NCBI RefSeq assembly: GCF_000720185.1
Contig: NZ_JOIY01000020.1
Coordinates: 1 to 64,000, forward strand
Length of the DNA stretch: 64,000 nt
Direction: 5' to 3'
DNA from: Streptomyces sp. NRRL S-340
GTDB taxonomy: Bacteria; Actinomycetota; Actinomycetes; Streptomycetales; Streptomycetaceae
This document shows, piece by piece, positions 12,460-21,181 of this stretch. The notes under the pieces are model-generated. The model was not told the origin of the DNA. It ran no database searches and saw only the letters and a list, made by a program, of their open reading frames with translations. Every line of letters begins with the position of its first letter. The first letter of the stretch is position 1. The position numbers and the translations under genes are program-made.

Positions 12460-12897
12460 TTACAGATGTGCGAGCTTCTCCAGCACGGGGGCGGCAGCGC
12501 GCAGCTTCGCCCACTCGTCCTCGTCGAGACCGTCGACCAGACGGGCCAGGAAGGCGTTCCGCTTGCGGCGGCTCTCCTCGAGCATGGCCTCGGCCTGCTC
12601 GGTCTGGGTGACGACCTTCTGGCGCCGGTCCTCGGGGTGCGGCTCCAGGCGGACCAGCCCCTTGGCTTCGAGCAGCGCGACGATGCGGGTCATCGACGGG
12701 GGCTGCACGTGCTCCTTGCGGGCCAGTTCGCCGGGGGTGGCGCTGCCGCAGCGCGACAGGGTGCCCAGCACCGACATCTCGGTGGGGCTGAGCGACTCGT
12801 CGACCCGCTGGTGCTTGAGCCGACGGGACAGGCGCATCACGGCGGATCGCAGCGAGTTCACGGCGGCCGCGTCGTCGCCATGGGTAAGGTCCGGCAT
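12460..12897 (-). CDS. MarR-family transcriptional regulator
   Basis: The 145-residue winged-helix repressor shows the MarR recognition region (LSPTEMSVLGTLSRCG, TPGELARKEHVQPPSMTRIV) and the wing sequence LVRLEPHPEDRRQKVV. It is the first gene of an operon with the MFS pump. The ATG at 12897 has no good ribosome site. A TATCCT hexamer lies seven bases upstream, so the message may be leaderless. A dyad adjoining the start codon is the likely operator for autoregulation. Confidence 0.92.
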   Translation of the reverse strand: MPDLTHGDDAAAVNSLRSAVMRLSRRLKHQRVDESLSPTEMSVLGTLSRCGSATPGELARKEHVQPPSMTRIVALLEAKGLVRLEPHPEDRRQKVVTQTEQAEAMLEESRRKRNAFLARLVDGLDEDEWAKLRAAAPVLEKLAHL

Positions 12898-12899
12898 GT

Positions 12900-12931
12900 T
12901 CTTTAGGATAGGTCATTACTCTCGCTAAAGA
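12900..12931 (-). promoter_or_regulatory. candidate MarR operator and promoter
   Basis: TCTTTAG (12900-12906) and CTAAAGA (12925-12931) are perfect inverted arms separated by 18 bases, ending three bases upstream of the MarR start codon. The presumed -10 hexamer TATCCT lies inside the dyad. Binding there would block the promoter of the MarR-MFS operon. Confidence 0.5.
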
Positions 12932-13055
12932 CCACCCGGGACACGCACACCCCCCGTGACTCCGGCCACTCCCGTACGCCCGCATTCACTCATATGGGTG
13001 ATACGGGCGGGGAACGTGACCCCTCGCGCGGAACCGGGCCGCGACCCTCGTCTGC

Positions 13056-13238
13056 ATGGGGACCAGCGTGCTCAGCCTGCGCATGGACCGTGAGCTGCTC
13101 GAACGGCTCCGGTCCCACGCCGCGAAAAGAGGAATGAGCGTCCAGGACTATGTCGTCCGGACGCTCATCCGAAATGATTTCGACGAACGGTTCCAGGCCG
13201 CCGTCGAGGAGACGGAACGGTTCTACGGGGTCACCTGA
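13056..13238 (+). CDS. ribbon-helix-helix (CopG/Arc-like) protein
   Basis: The 60-residue product begins MGTSVLSLRMDRELLERL, the strand and first helix of a ribbon-helix-helix fold, and continues AKRGMSVQDYVVRTLIR as the second helix. Such proteins bind DNA as dimers. No toxin gene lies beside it, so an orphan regulator is more likely than an antitoxin. It converges on the NCS2 permease gene. Confidence 0.75.
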   Translation: MGTSVLSLRMDRELLERLRSHAAKRGMSVQDYVVRTLIRNDFDERFQAAVEETERFYGVT

Positions 13239-13270
13239 GCCCCCGCCGCCGGATCCCGGCCGCCCGCCCC

Positions 13271-13301
13271 GGCCGCCGGCGTCCGCCGTGGGCCGGCGGC
13301 C
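13271..13301. terminator. bidirectional terminator hairpin
   Basis: GGCCGCCGGC (13271-13280) pairs perfectly with GCCGGCGGCC (13292-13301) across an 11-base loop. It sits in the 70 bases between the convergent ribbon-helix-helix and NCS2 genes. Confidence 0.65.
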
Positions 13302-13308
13302 CCGCGGA

Positions 13309-14760
13309 TCAGGTCAGGCCCAGGGCCGGCATCAGGTAGTAGAAGGCGAAGACCGCCGAGACCACGTACATCGCCGCCGGGATCTCGCGGGCCCGGCCGA
13401 CGGCCAGGCGCAGCACCACGAAGGTGATGAAGCCCATGCCGATGCCGTTGGTGATCGAGTACGTGAACGGCATCATCAGCATCGTCACGAAGGCCGGGAC
13501 GGCGATCGTGTAGTCCGACCAGTCGATCTCCCGGATCGAGCCGGAGAGGATCAGGAAGCCGACCGCGAGCAGCGCCGGGGTGGCCGCCTGGGACGGGACC
13601 ATGGTGGCGACCGGGGTGAGGAAGAGCGCCGCGGCGAACAGCAGGCCGGTGACGATGTTCGCGAACCCGGTGCGCGCGCCCTCGCCGACGCCCGCGGTGG
13701 ACTCGACGAAGCAGGTGGTGCCCGAGGAGGAGGTCGCGCCGCCGGCCGCGACGGCGATGCCGTCGACGAAGAGGACCTTGTTGATGCCGGGCATCTGGCC
13801 CTCGGCGTTGGTCAGCTTGGCCTCGTCGCCGATGCCCATGATCGTGCCCATCGCGTCGAAGAACGACGACAGCAGCACGGTGAAGACGAACAGGACGCCG
13901 TTCAGCACGCCGACCTTGTGGAACCCGCCGAACAGGCTGACCTGGCCGACCAGGCCGAAGTCGGGGGTGGCGACGGGGTTGCCGGGCCACTTCGGGACGG
14001 TCAGGCCCCAGGACGGCACGTGCGCGACCAGGTCGACGATCACGGCCAGCACGGTCATCGCGATGATCGAGATCAGGATGGCGCCGGGCACCTTGCGCAC
14101 CAGCAGGGCCAGGGTGAGCAGCACACCGAGGACGAAGACCAGGACCGGCCAGCCGTTGAGGTGGCCGTCGGCGCCGAGCTGGAGCGGGACGGTGGTGTGC
14201 GCCTCGTTCGGGATGCGGGAGACGAAGCCGGAGTCGACGAGGCCGATCAGCATGATGAACAGGCCGATGCCGATGGCGATGCCCTTGCGCAGCCCGAACG
14301 GCACGGCCGCCATCACGCGCTCGCGCAGCCCGCTCGCGACCAGCAGCATCACGACGAAGCCGGCCAGGACGACCATGCCCATGGCGTCGGGCCAGGACAT
14401 GCGCGGGGCGAGCTGGAGGGCGACGACGGTGTTGACGCCGAGACCGGCGGCGAGCGCGATCGGGACGTTGCCGATGACGCCCATGAGCAGCGTGGTGAAC
14501 GCCGCGGTCAGGGCGGTGGCCGTGACCAGCTGGCCGTGGTCCAGGTGGTGGCCGTACATGTCCGTCGCGCTGCCCAGGATGATCGGGTTCAGCACGATGA
14601 TGTAGGCCATCGCGAAGAAGGTGGCGAAGCCGCCGCGCACCTCACGGGCCAGGGAACTGCCCCGCTCGGAGATCTTGAAGTAGCGGTCGAGAGCGCCGTA
14701 GGCGGGCGATGTTCCCGGCTTCTGGGGGGCGGGGACCTTGGCGGTGGCCGGGGTGGACAT
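13309..14760 (-). CDS. NCS2-family nucleobase permease (AzgA/PbuG type)
   Basis: This 483-residue integral membrane protein imports purines (guanine, hypoxanthine or adenine) with protons. Family blocks include EVRGGFATFFAMAYIIVLNP in the first helix, AAGLGVNTVVA, FFDAMGTIMGIGDEA and SSSGTTCFVESTAGVGEGAR. The ATG at 14760 gives the compact family N-terminus, and GAGG lies about ten bases upstream. A hairpin lies in the upstream region. It is probably monocistronic. Confidence 0.9.
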   Translation of the reverse strand: MSTPATAKVPAPQKPGTSPAYGALDRYFKISERGSSLAREVRGGFATFFAMAYIIVLNPIILGSATDMYGHHLDHGQLVTATALTAAFTTLLMGVIGNVPIALAAGLGVNTVVALQLAPRMSWPDAMGMVVLAGFVVMLLVASGLRERVMAAVPFGLRKGIAIGIGLFIMLIGLVDSGFVSRIPNEAHTTVPLQLGADGHLNGWPVLVFVLGVLLTLALLVRKVPGAILISIIAMTVLAVIVDLVAHVPSWGLTVPKWPGNPVATPDFGLVGQVSLFGGFHKVGVLNGVLFVFTVLLSSFFDAMGTIMGIGDEAKLTNAEGQMPGINKVLFVDGIAVAAGGATSSSGTTCFVESTAGVGEGARTGFANIVTGLLFAAALFLTPVATMVPSQAATPALLAVGFLILSGSIREIDWSDYTIAVPAFVTMLMMPFTYSITNGIGMGFITFVVLRLAVGRAREIPAAMYVVSAVFAFYYLMPALGLT

Positions 14761-14844
14761 GCGGATGACCTCGTGGGATGCGGGAAGTACGTGAGTACCG
14801 GGCCGGGAAGGGGACCAAACATGGACGAGCCCCGCCGCTTCCCT

Positions 14845-14878
14845 CACCAGCAGGCTCCCCCCGGCCGCCCTGTTGGTG
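14845..14878 (-). other. hairpin in the leader of the NCS2 permease gene
   Basis: CACCAGCAGG (14845-14854) pairs with CCTGTTGGTG (14869-14878) with one mismatch and a 14-base loop, 85 bases upstream of the permease start. It does not show the conserved core of a purine riboswitch. It may be a leader structure or a terminator for read-through. The remaining bases between 14761 and 15057 show no gene. Confidence 0.35.
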
Positions 14879-15057
14879 TTTCCTACGAAGAGAAGTAGCC
14901 AGACTCAGACCGTTTCAGTATGAACATATGAAGCGGAAAAGGCTATCTCCGCGCGTAGACCCCTGGTCCGCCCAGGAGCGGGCCCGGCGTCCGGTCCCGG
15001 ACGGACGGCTGCTGACCGGCGCCCCGGACCGCGGGCGGCGGGCCGTAAGCTGAGCCC

Positions 15058-15348
15058 ATGGCGAAGTGGACCCCCAAGCACGAGGCGCCGGAGCCCCTGG
15101 AGGGCCCCGTGGTCGCCACCATCACCGGCGGCACGATCGTCTGGTTCGTCCTCTTCCTGGTCCAGATCCCCTTCTACGGCTGGTTCGACGACCACGGCCA
15201 CACCTGGTGGCTGTGGACCTGCCTGGCCGGCGGCGGCCTCGGCCTGATCGGCATCTGGTACGTGCGCAAGCGGGACGCGGCGATCAAGCGCGCGGCGGCG
15301 CACCGCGAGGCCGCCCCCGCGGGCCGCCCGGCGGCATCGGCGGAGTAG
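15058..15348 (+). CDS. DUF2530 small membrane protein
   Basis: The 96-residue product has two hydrophobic helices (VVATITGGTIVWFVLFLVQI and WWLWTCLAGGGLGLIGIWYV) joined by a short acidic loop, then a basic tail. This matches DUF2530, an actinobacterial family of unknown function. The ATG at 15058 is preceded by GAG at a suitable distance. The next gene is 134 bases downstream, on the same strand. Confidence 0.85.
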   Translation: MAKWTPKHEAPEPLEGPVVATITGGTIVWFVLFLVQIPFYGWFDDHGHTWWLWTCLAGGGLGLIGIWYVRKRDAAIKRAAAHREAAPAGRPAASAE

Positions 15349-15482
15349 GCGCGGCGGCGGAACGGCGCAGCGGTCCCCGCGGCTCCCGTCCGCAGCCCCC
15401 GCAGCACGCCCCCTCGTCCCCGGGCCGGATCTTCGCCCCGCTCGACGAGTGAAGCCGCACATCCGCACGTACCGTCGGAAGC

Positions 15483-17879
15483 ATGAGTCACACCGACGCC
15501 GGCGCGGAACTGGACCCGGTGCACCCCGTACCCGTCCCGCGGGCCGCCGCGAGCGGTCTGACCGGCGCCGAGGTCGCCGAACGCGTCGCCCGCGGCGAGG
15601 TCAACGACGTACCGGTGCGCAGCAGCCGCTCCCTCGCCGAGATCGTCCGAGCGAACGTCTTCACCCGCTTCAACGCGATCATCGGCGTGCTGTGGCTGGT
15701 CACCCTGTTCGTCGCGCCGATCCAGGACAGCCTGTTCGGCTTCGTGATCATCGCCAACACCGGTATCGGCATCATCCAGGAGTGGCGGGCCAAGCAGACC
15801 CTGGACTCGCTCGCCGTGATCGGGGAGTCCCGGCCCACCGTCCGGCGCGACGGCACCGCCACCGAGATCAGCACCTCGCAGATCGTCCTCGGCGACGTGA
15901 TCGAGATCGGACCGGGGGACAAGGTCGTCGTCGACGGCACCTGCGTGGAGGCCGACGGGCTGGAGGTCGACGAGTCCCTGCTCACCGGTGAGGCCGACCC
16001 CGTCGTCAAACACCCCGGCGACCAGGTCATGTCCGGCAGTTTCGTCGTCGCGGGCGGCGGCGCCTTCCAGGCGGTCAAGGTCGGCCGCGAGGCCTACGCC
16101 GCCCAGCTCGCCGAGGAGGCCTCCCGCTTCACCCTCGTCCACTCCGAGCTGCGCACCGGCATCTCCACGATCCTCAAGTACGTCACGTGGATGATGGTGC
16201 CGACCGCGGTCGGTCTGGTCGTCAGCCAGCTCGTCGCGAAGAACGACGACCTCAAGGACTCCGTCGCGCGGACCATCGGCGGGATCGTGCCGATGGTCCC
16301 GGAGGGGCTGGTGCTGCTCACCTCCGTCGCCTTCGCCATCGGCGTCATCCGGCTGGGCCGCAAGCAGTGCCTGGTGCAGGAGCTGCCCGCCATCGAGGGC
16401 CTGGCCCGCGTCGACACCGTGTGCCTGGACAAGACGGGCACGCTCACCGAGGGCGGCATGGACGTCACCGGGCTGCGGATGCTGAACGGGCACGCCGAGC
16501 CGTACGTCCGCCAGGTGCTCGGCGCGCTCGGCGAGTCCGACCCGCGGCCCAACGCCTCCCTCCAGGCGATCATCGACGCCTGTCCGGACAGCGAGGAGTG
16601 GCGCTGCGTGGAGTCGCTGCCCTTCTCCTCCGCCCGCAAGTACAGCGGCGCCAGCTTCAGCGAGGGCGACGGCGAGTCCAGTACGTGGCTGCTGGGCGCC
16701 CCGGACGTGCTCCTGCCCGACGGCTCGCCCGCCCTCGCCGAGACCGGGCGGCTCAACGAGCAGGGGCTGCGCGTGCTGCTGCTGGCCCGCGCCGGGCGCG
16801 AGCTGGACGACCCGGAGGTGGCCGGGGACGTCACGCCCGCCGCGCTCGTCGTCCTGGAGCAGCGGCTGCGGCCCGACGCCGCCGACACCCTGCGCTACTT
16901 CGCCGACCAGGACGTCCGCGTCAAGGTCATCTCCGGGGACAACGCGGTCTCGGTGGGCGCGGTGGCCGCCAAGGCCGGGCTCACCGGCGCCGCCGTCGAC
17001 GCGCGCCGGCTGCCCGCCGAACGCGACGGCCTGGCCGGCGAGGTGGACGAGGCGGCCGTGTTCGGCCGGGTCACCCCGCAGCAGAAACGGGACATGGTCG
17101 GCGCCCTCCAGTCGCGCGGGCACACCGTCGCCATGACCGGGGACGGCGTCAACGACGTCCTCGCCCTCAAGGACGCCGACATCGGTGTCGCCATGGGGTC
17201 CGGCTCGGAGGCCACCCGGGCGGTCGCCCAGATCGTCCTGCTGGACAACAGCTTCTCCGTGCTGCCCTCGGTGGTCGCCGAGGGCAGGCGGGTCATCGGG
17301 AACATCACGCGGGTCGCGACCCTGTTCCTGGTCAAGACGGTCTACTCGGTGCTGCTGGCCGTGCTGGTGGTGTGCTCGCAGGTGGAGTACCCGTTCCTGC
17401 CCCGGCACCTGACCCTGCTGTCCACGCTCACCATCGGCGTCCCCGCCTTCTTCCTCGCCCTCGCCCCCAACACGGAACGGGCCCGCCCGCACTTCGTCCG
17501 CCGGGTGATGCGCTACGCCGTCCCGGGCGGGATCCTGGCCGCCGTCGCGACCTTCGTGACCTACCTGATCGCCCGCCACCACTACACCGGCCCGAGCGCC
17601 CTGGACGCGGAGACCAGCGCGGCCACCCTCACTCTGTTCCTGATCTCCATGTGGGTGCTGGCGATCATCGCCCGCCCCTACACCTGGTGGCGGGTCCTCC
17701 TGGTGGCCGCCATGGGCGCGGCGTTCCTCGTCGTGCTGGCCGTGCCCGCGCTCCAGCGGTTCTTCGCCCTGAGACTGGTGGGGACGGCGATGCCCTGGCT
17801 GGCGGTGGGCATCGCCGTCGTGGCGGCGGCGGTGCTGGAGTTCCTGTGGAAGTGGGTGGGGCGCCGCTTCCCGGTGTAG
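15483..17879 (+). CDS. P-type cation-translocating ATPase (CtpE-like)
   Basis: The 798-residue membrane pump has the phosphorylation motif DKTGTLTEGG (Asp316), the TGEADPV actuator loop and the hinge GDGVNDVLALKDADIGVAMG. The fourth membrane segment region reads IVPMVPEGLVLLTS and is followed by CLVQELPAIEGLARVD, as in mycobacterial CtpE, a protein of nearly the same length that is linked to calcium. There is no N-terminal heavy-metal domain. The ion is inferred from family resemblance only. It converges on the Hsp90-like gene, leaving 16 bases between the stops. Confidence 0.88.
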   Translation: MSHTDAGAELDPVHPVPVPRAAASGLTGAEVAERVARGEVNDVPVRSSRSLAEIVRANVFTRFNAIIGVLWLVTLFVAPIQDSLFGFVIIANTGIGIIQEWRAKQTLDSLAVIGESRPTVRRDGTATEISTSQIVLGDVIEIGPGDKVVVDGTCVEADGLEVDESLLTGEADPVVKHPGDQVMSGSFVVAGGGAFQAVKVGREAYAAQLAEEASRFTLVHSELRTGISTILKYVTWMMVPTAVGLVVSQLVAKNDDLKDSVARTIGGIVPMVPEGLVLLTSVAFAIGVIRLGRKQCLVQELPAIEGLARVDTVCLDKTGTLTEGGMDVTGLRMLNGHAEPYVRQVLGALGESDPRPNASLQAIIDACPDSEEWRCVESLPFSSARKYSGASFSEGDGESSTWLLGAPDVLLPDGSPALAETGRLNEQGLRVLLLARAGRELDDPEVAGDVTPAALVVLEQRLRPDAADTLRYFADQDVRVKVISGDNAVSVGAVAAKAGLTGAAVDARRLPAERDGLAGEVDEAAVFGRVTPQQKRDMVGALQSRGHTVAMTGDGVNDVLALKDADIGVAMGSGSEATRAVAQIVLLDNSFSVLPSVVAEGRRVIGNITRVATLFLVKTVYSVLLAVLVVCSQVEYPFLPRHLTLLSTLTIGVPAFFLALAPNTERARPHFVRRVMRYAVPGGILAAVATFVTYLIARHHYTGPSALDAETSAATLTLFLISMWVLAIIARPYTWWRVLLVAAMGAAFLVVLAVPALQRFFALRLVGTAMPWLAVGIAVVAAAVLEFLWKWVGRRFPV

Positions 17880-17895
17880 CCCCTGCGGCCGGGGG

Positions 17896-20800
17896 TCAGT
17901 CGAACCAGCGGTCGCGGGCCAGTTCCTCCGTGCGGGACGGGTCCTCCAGGAGGGCGGCGACCTCGAAGCGGCGGGGCCACTGGCCAGCGGCCCAGGCGAG
18001 GCCCGCGGCGACACCCTCAAGGGTGGCCGCGTGCAGGACGCCGTCGCCGGTCAGGCGCCAGTCCAGTTCGGTGCCGTCGACGACGAGTTCCTCGTGCTCG
18101 ACGTAGGTGACGGGCGTACGGGGACCGAGCAGGACGCCCACCGGCTCCGGTACGCCGTGCTCGGTGCCCTCGGAGTCCACCGAGCCGGGCACCGACTCGC
18201 TCAGCCGCCGCACCTGGAACAGGTCGGCCAGTGCGGCGGCGAGCGCGGGCCGCACCGGCAGCAGCGGGACGCCCGCCGTGAAGGGCAGCAGGTCCGGGGA
18301 GTCGCAGACCACCGCGTCGGCCGCGTCGACGACCTCGACCCGGCCGTCGACGACCGCCCGCACCTCGTCGGGCAGGGTCACCCGCTCCGGGTCCAGCTCG
18401 GCCAGCGCGCCGTACAGGGCGTGCAACTGGGCGGCGCTCACCGGGCGTTCGGGGTCGGCGAGGCGGTCGAGGAGTTCGGCGGCGCCGCCCGGCTCGTCCA
18501 GCAGGGCGGCGACGGAGGTGCGCACGCCCAGCGCGCGCAGCACCTGCTCGTCGTCGAAGCCGGTCGCGTCGGCCTCGTCGTACAGGCCGCGCAGCAGCGG
18601 GTCGGAGCCGGCGGCGCGCAGACCGGCCGGGCGGCGTCCGCCGAGCACCGGGTGTCCGCGCAGCCACCAGGCGGTGTAAGGACGTACGACCTCGTGGGTG
18701 CCGTCCGGCAGCAGGATCCGCACCGGCTGGGTGAGCGCGTCGCGCAGCGGCGGCCGGGCGAGCAGGGACAGGGCCCGCGGCCACTGGTCGTCGTCGACGA
18801 GGTCCAGGTCGCGCACGGCGACGAGTTCGGTGGCGACCGGCGGGACCGGGGAGTCGGGGAAGCGGTCGAGGACGTCCTCGGACCACACGTCGACCGCGTC
18901 GAGCAGTCCGGGGTCGTCGGGCTCGGGGAAGTCCCCCTCGCGGGGCTCCAGTTCGTCCGGGTCGAGGACGACGTCGGTGGCGCGGACGAGCGCGAAGTCC
19001 ACGAGCACCCCGCAGGCGGCCAGCGGCTCCTCGCCCCACCTGGCGGCCAGTTCGGCGTCCACGGCGGGGAGTTCGCCCTCGCGCATGACCTCGGCGAACG
19101 GGCCGCCGGGGAAGACCAGTTCGCCGGCCGGGGCGAGTTCGCCGTCCTCGTCGGGCAGGGCGAGCGCGCCCAGCCACGGCTCGTCGCCGGGTTCCAGCCG
19201 GGCGTCGCGGACCAGGGCGAGGACGGTGTCGGCGAGTTCCTCGGCGTCCGGGGCGTCCTCGTCCCACGCGCCGGCGTCCTCGTCGAGGGAGGCGGCGACC
19301 GCGGCCCGCACCTGCGGGGTGGTGAGCACCGCGCGCGGCGTGGCGGGCAGCGCGCCCAGCTTCTCGAGGATCGGGTGGGCGGCGTCCGGGTGGGCGACCT
19401 TCAGGCCGAGGCGGGCCAGCACGTCCGGGTCGGCGGAGGCGCCGGCGTCCGGGGCGGGCAGCAGCACCTGCCGGGGCCCGATCGTCGTACGGCCGTCCGC
19501 CAGGGGCACGGGCAGCCCGGAGAGCCGGTCCGGGTCGACACCGGCCAGGCTGTCGTACAGCCGCCGCCACCACCGCGGTTCCTTCTCCAGGCCGGCCAGC
19601 CGGTCCACGGCTTCGGTCAGCGGCACCCGGGCCACGCCCAGGGTGCGCAGCTCCGTGCGCCGTTCGAGTCCGGCGGGCAGCAGGGTGGGCAGCACCTCGG
19701 CGAGCACCCGCACGGTCTCGGCGCCCGCGCCCTCCACCACCTCGGCGTCGCGGGGCCGCAGCGAGACGGGCAGGTCGTCCGCGTCCTGCTCCTGGACCGG
19801 CCCGGCGGCGGGCGGCAGGAAGGAGGTGCGCGGCAGGCGTTCCAGCACGGCCTGCCGCAGCGTGCCGTCCAGTTCACCCTTGCCGAGCGGGCCGGGCACC
19901 AGGGCGATGAGGGCCTCGGTCACCGGCCGCCAGTCGGCGAGGAGCCCGGCGTAGGCGTCGGCGGCGCGCTGCGCGAGGAAGTCGGTGAGCGGTCCGGGCG
20001 CGGTGTGCCGGCGGGTGGTGTCCAGCGGGAACGACGCGATGAGCAGGGCGGGCACGCCGAGCGGTTCGTCGCTGGGCGTGGGCGCGTGCACGACCGGGCT
20101 GGTGCGCGGGGCGAGCGGGTGGCCGTCGGCGTCGACGGGGACGGCCCAGGTGAGGGACCAGTGGGGCCGCAGCCGCTCCTCCACCGGCCGGTCGGCCAGG
20201 AGTTCGGGGGTCAGCGGCCCGTGCGCGGCGGCCGTACGCCACCGGGTGGTGCCCTGCGCGCTGTCCTCGACGACGGTCAGCGCGCCCTCGGTGCGGCGGC
20301 GCAGGGTGCGCGCGGCGGCGTCACCGATCTCGACGACGACCTCCTCCAGGCCGGGCAGGGCGAGGAGCAGGGCGTCGTCGACGGCGTGCAGCAGCCGTTC
20401 GGCGAGGCCGGCGGCGGCCGTGTCGCGCAGCGGCAGGATGACGACCGTGTCGTAGGGGCCGGGCGCGGTCCCCTCGGCGGCGAACGGGAGCCGCAGCAGC
20501 GGCACATGGCCGTCGCGGCGGCGGATCTCGTCGCCGAGGCCGGGGCTGTGCCGGGCGGTCTCCTCGGCCAGGCCGCGGGCCTCGGCCAGCGACCAGCGCA
20601 CCCCGCCGTGCCGGCCGACGACGGCGGGCTCGTCGGTGACGGCGAGCACGGCGGCGAAGCCGACGCCGAAGCGGCCCACGGAGGGCAGGTCCGAGGCCGC
20701 GGTGTCCCGCTTGGCGGAGGCGCGCAGCGTGGACAGCGACTCCACGCCGGACGCGTCCAGCGGGGCGCCGGTGTTGGCGGCGACGAGGACGCCGTCGCGC

Positions 20801-21033
20801 AGGGTCAGCCGCAGCCGGCCGGGCACGCCCGCGCGGGCGGCGGCGTCGGCGGCGTTCTGCGCCAGCTCGACGACGAGCCGGTCCCGGTAGCCGCCGAGGA
20901 CCAGGTCCTCCTCGGCGTTGGCGTCCTCACGGAACCTGGCCGGGCTGGTCGCCCACGCGTCCAGCACGCCGCGCCGCAGACGCGCGGTCCCGAACGGGTC
21001 TCCCCCGGCGGAGGGCTGCACCAACATGCTCAC
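17896..21033 (-). CDS. sacsin/Hsp90-type GHKL ATPase, very large
   Basis: The 1045-residue protein starts with a histidine-kinase/Hsp90-like ATP-binding fold: VVELAQNAADAA is the N box, and SVGRFGVGFAAVLAVTDEP covers the ATP lid and G box. The remaining roughly 800 residues are acidic and unlike the Hsp90 middle domain, which fits the sacsin N-terminal ATPase-like family. Several in-frame starts compete. The GTG at 21033 is chosen because GGAG lies seven bases upstream; ATGs at 21048, 21039 and 21027 are possible. The DUF3027 gene is upstream on the same strand, 148 bases away. A chaperone-like or complex-remodelling role is inferred. Confidence 0.8.
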   Translation of the reverse strand: MSMLVQPSAGGDPFGTARLRRGVLDAWATSPARFREDANAEEDLVLGGYRDRLVVELAQNAADAAARAGVPGRLRLTLRDGVLVAANTGAPLDASGVESLSTLRASAKRDTAASDLPSVGRFGVGFAAVLAVTDEPAVVGRHGGVRWSLAEARGLAEETARHSPGLGDEIRRRDGHVPLLRLPFAAEGTAPGPYDTVVILPLRDTAAAGLAERLLHAVDDALLLALPGLEEVVVEIGDAAARTLRRRTEGALTVVEDSAQGTTRWRTAAAHGPLTPELLADRPVEERLRPHWSLTWAVPVDADGHPLAPRTSPVVHAPTPSDEPLGVPALLIASFPLDTTRRHTAPGPLTDFLAQRAADAYAGLLADWRPVTEALIALVPGPLGKGELDGTLRQAVLERLPRTSFLPPAAGPVQEQDADDLPVSLRPRDAEVVEGAGAETVRVLAEVLPTLLPAGLERRTELRTLGVARVPLTEAVDRLAGLEKEPRWWRRLYDSLAGVDPDRLSGLPVPLADGRTTIGPRQVLLPAPDAGASADPDVLARLGLKVAHPDAAHPILEKLGALPATPRAVLTTPQVRAAVAASLDEDAGAWDEDAPDAEELADTVLALVRDARLEPGDEPWLGALALPDEDGELAPAGELVFPGGPFAEVMREGELPAVDAELAARWGEEPLAACGVLVDFALVRATDVVLDPDELEPREGDFPEPDDPGLLDAVDVWSEDVLDRFPDSPVPPVATELVAVRDLDLVDDDQWPRALSLLARPPLRDALTQPVRILLPDGTHEVVRPYTAWWLRGHPVLGGRRPAGLRAAGSDPLLRGLYDEADATGFDDEQVLRALGVRTSVAALLDEPGGAAELLDRLADPERPVSAAQLHALYGALAELDPERVTLPDEVRAVVDGRVEVVDAADAVVCDSPDLLPFTAGVPLLPVRPALAAALADLFQVRRLSESVPGSVDSEGTEHGVPEPVGVLLGPRTPVTYVEHEELVVDGTELDWRLTGDGVLHAATLEGVAAGLAWAAGQWPRRFEVAALLEDPSRTEELARDRWFD

Positions 21034-21181
21034 GTTCATTCTCCTCATGAGGGTGCCCCGACGGTACCGCGCGGCGCAGGGCGCCACCGGGCCCGGCGCA
21101 GACCGCGCCGGGCGGCGGGGGACGCCGGGAAATCCGAGAGCCGCCAGGTCCCGTCGAGAGGTCCGGCGTCCCCCAGGGTGC

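Noticed and set aside
13056..13238. Antitoxin of a toxin-antitoxin pair
   Set aside because: The ribbon-helix-helix protein has no small toxin gene next to it; the neighbours are a convergent permease gene and a divergent MarR gene.
14761..14930. Purine riboswitch upstream of the NCS2 permease
   Set aside because: A hairpin exists, but the conserved loop and junction bases of the purine riboswitch are missing.
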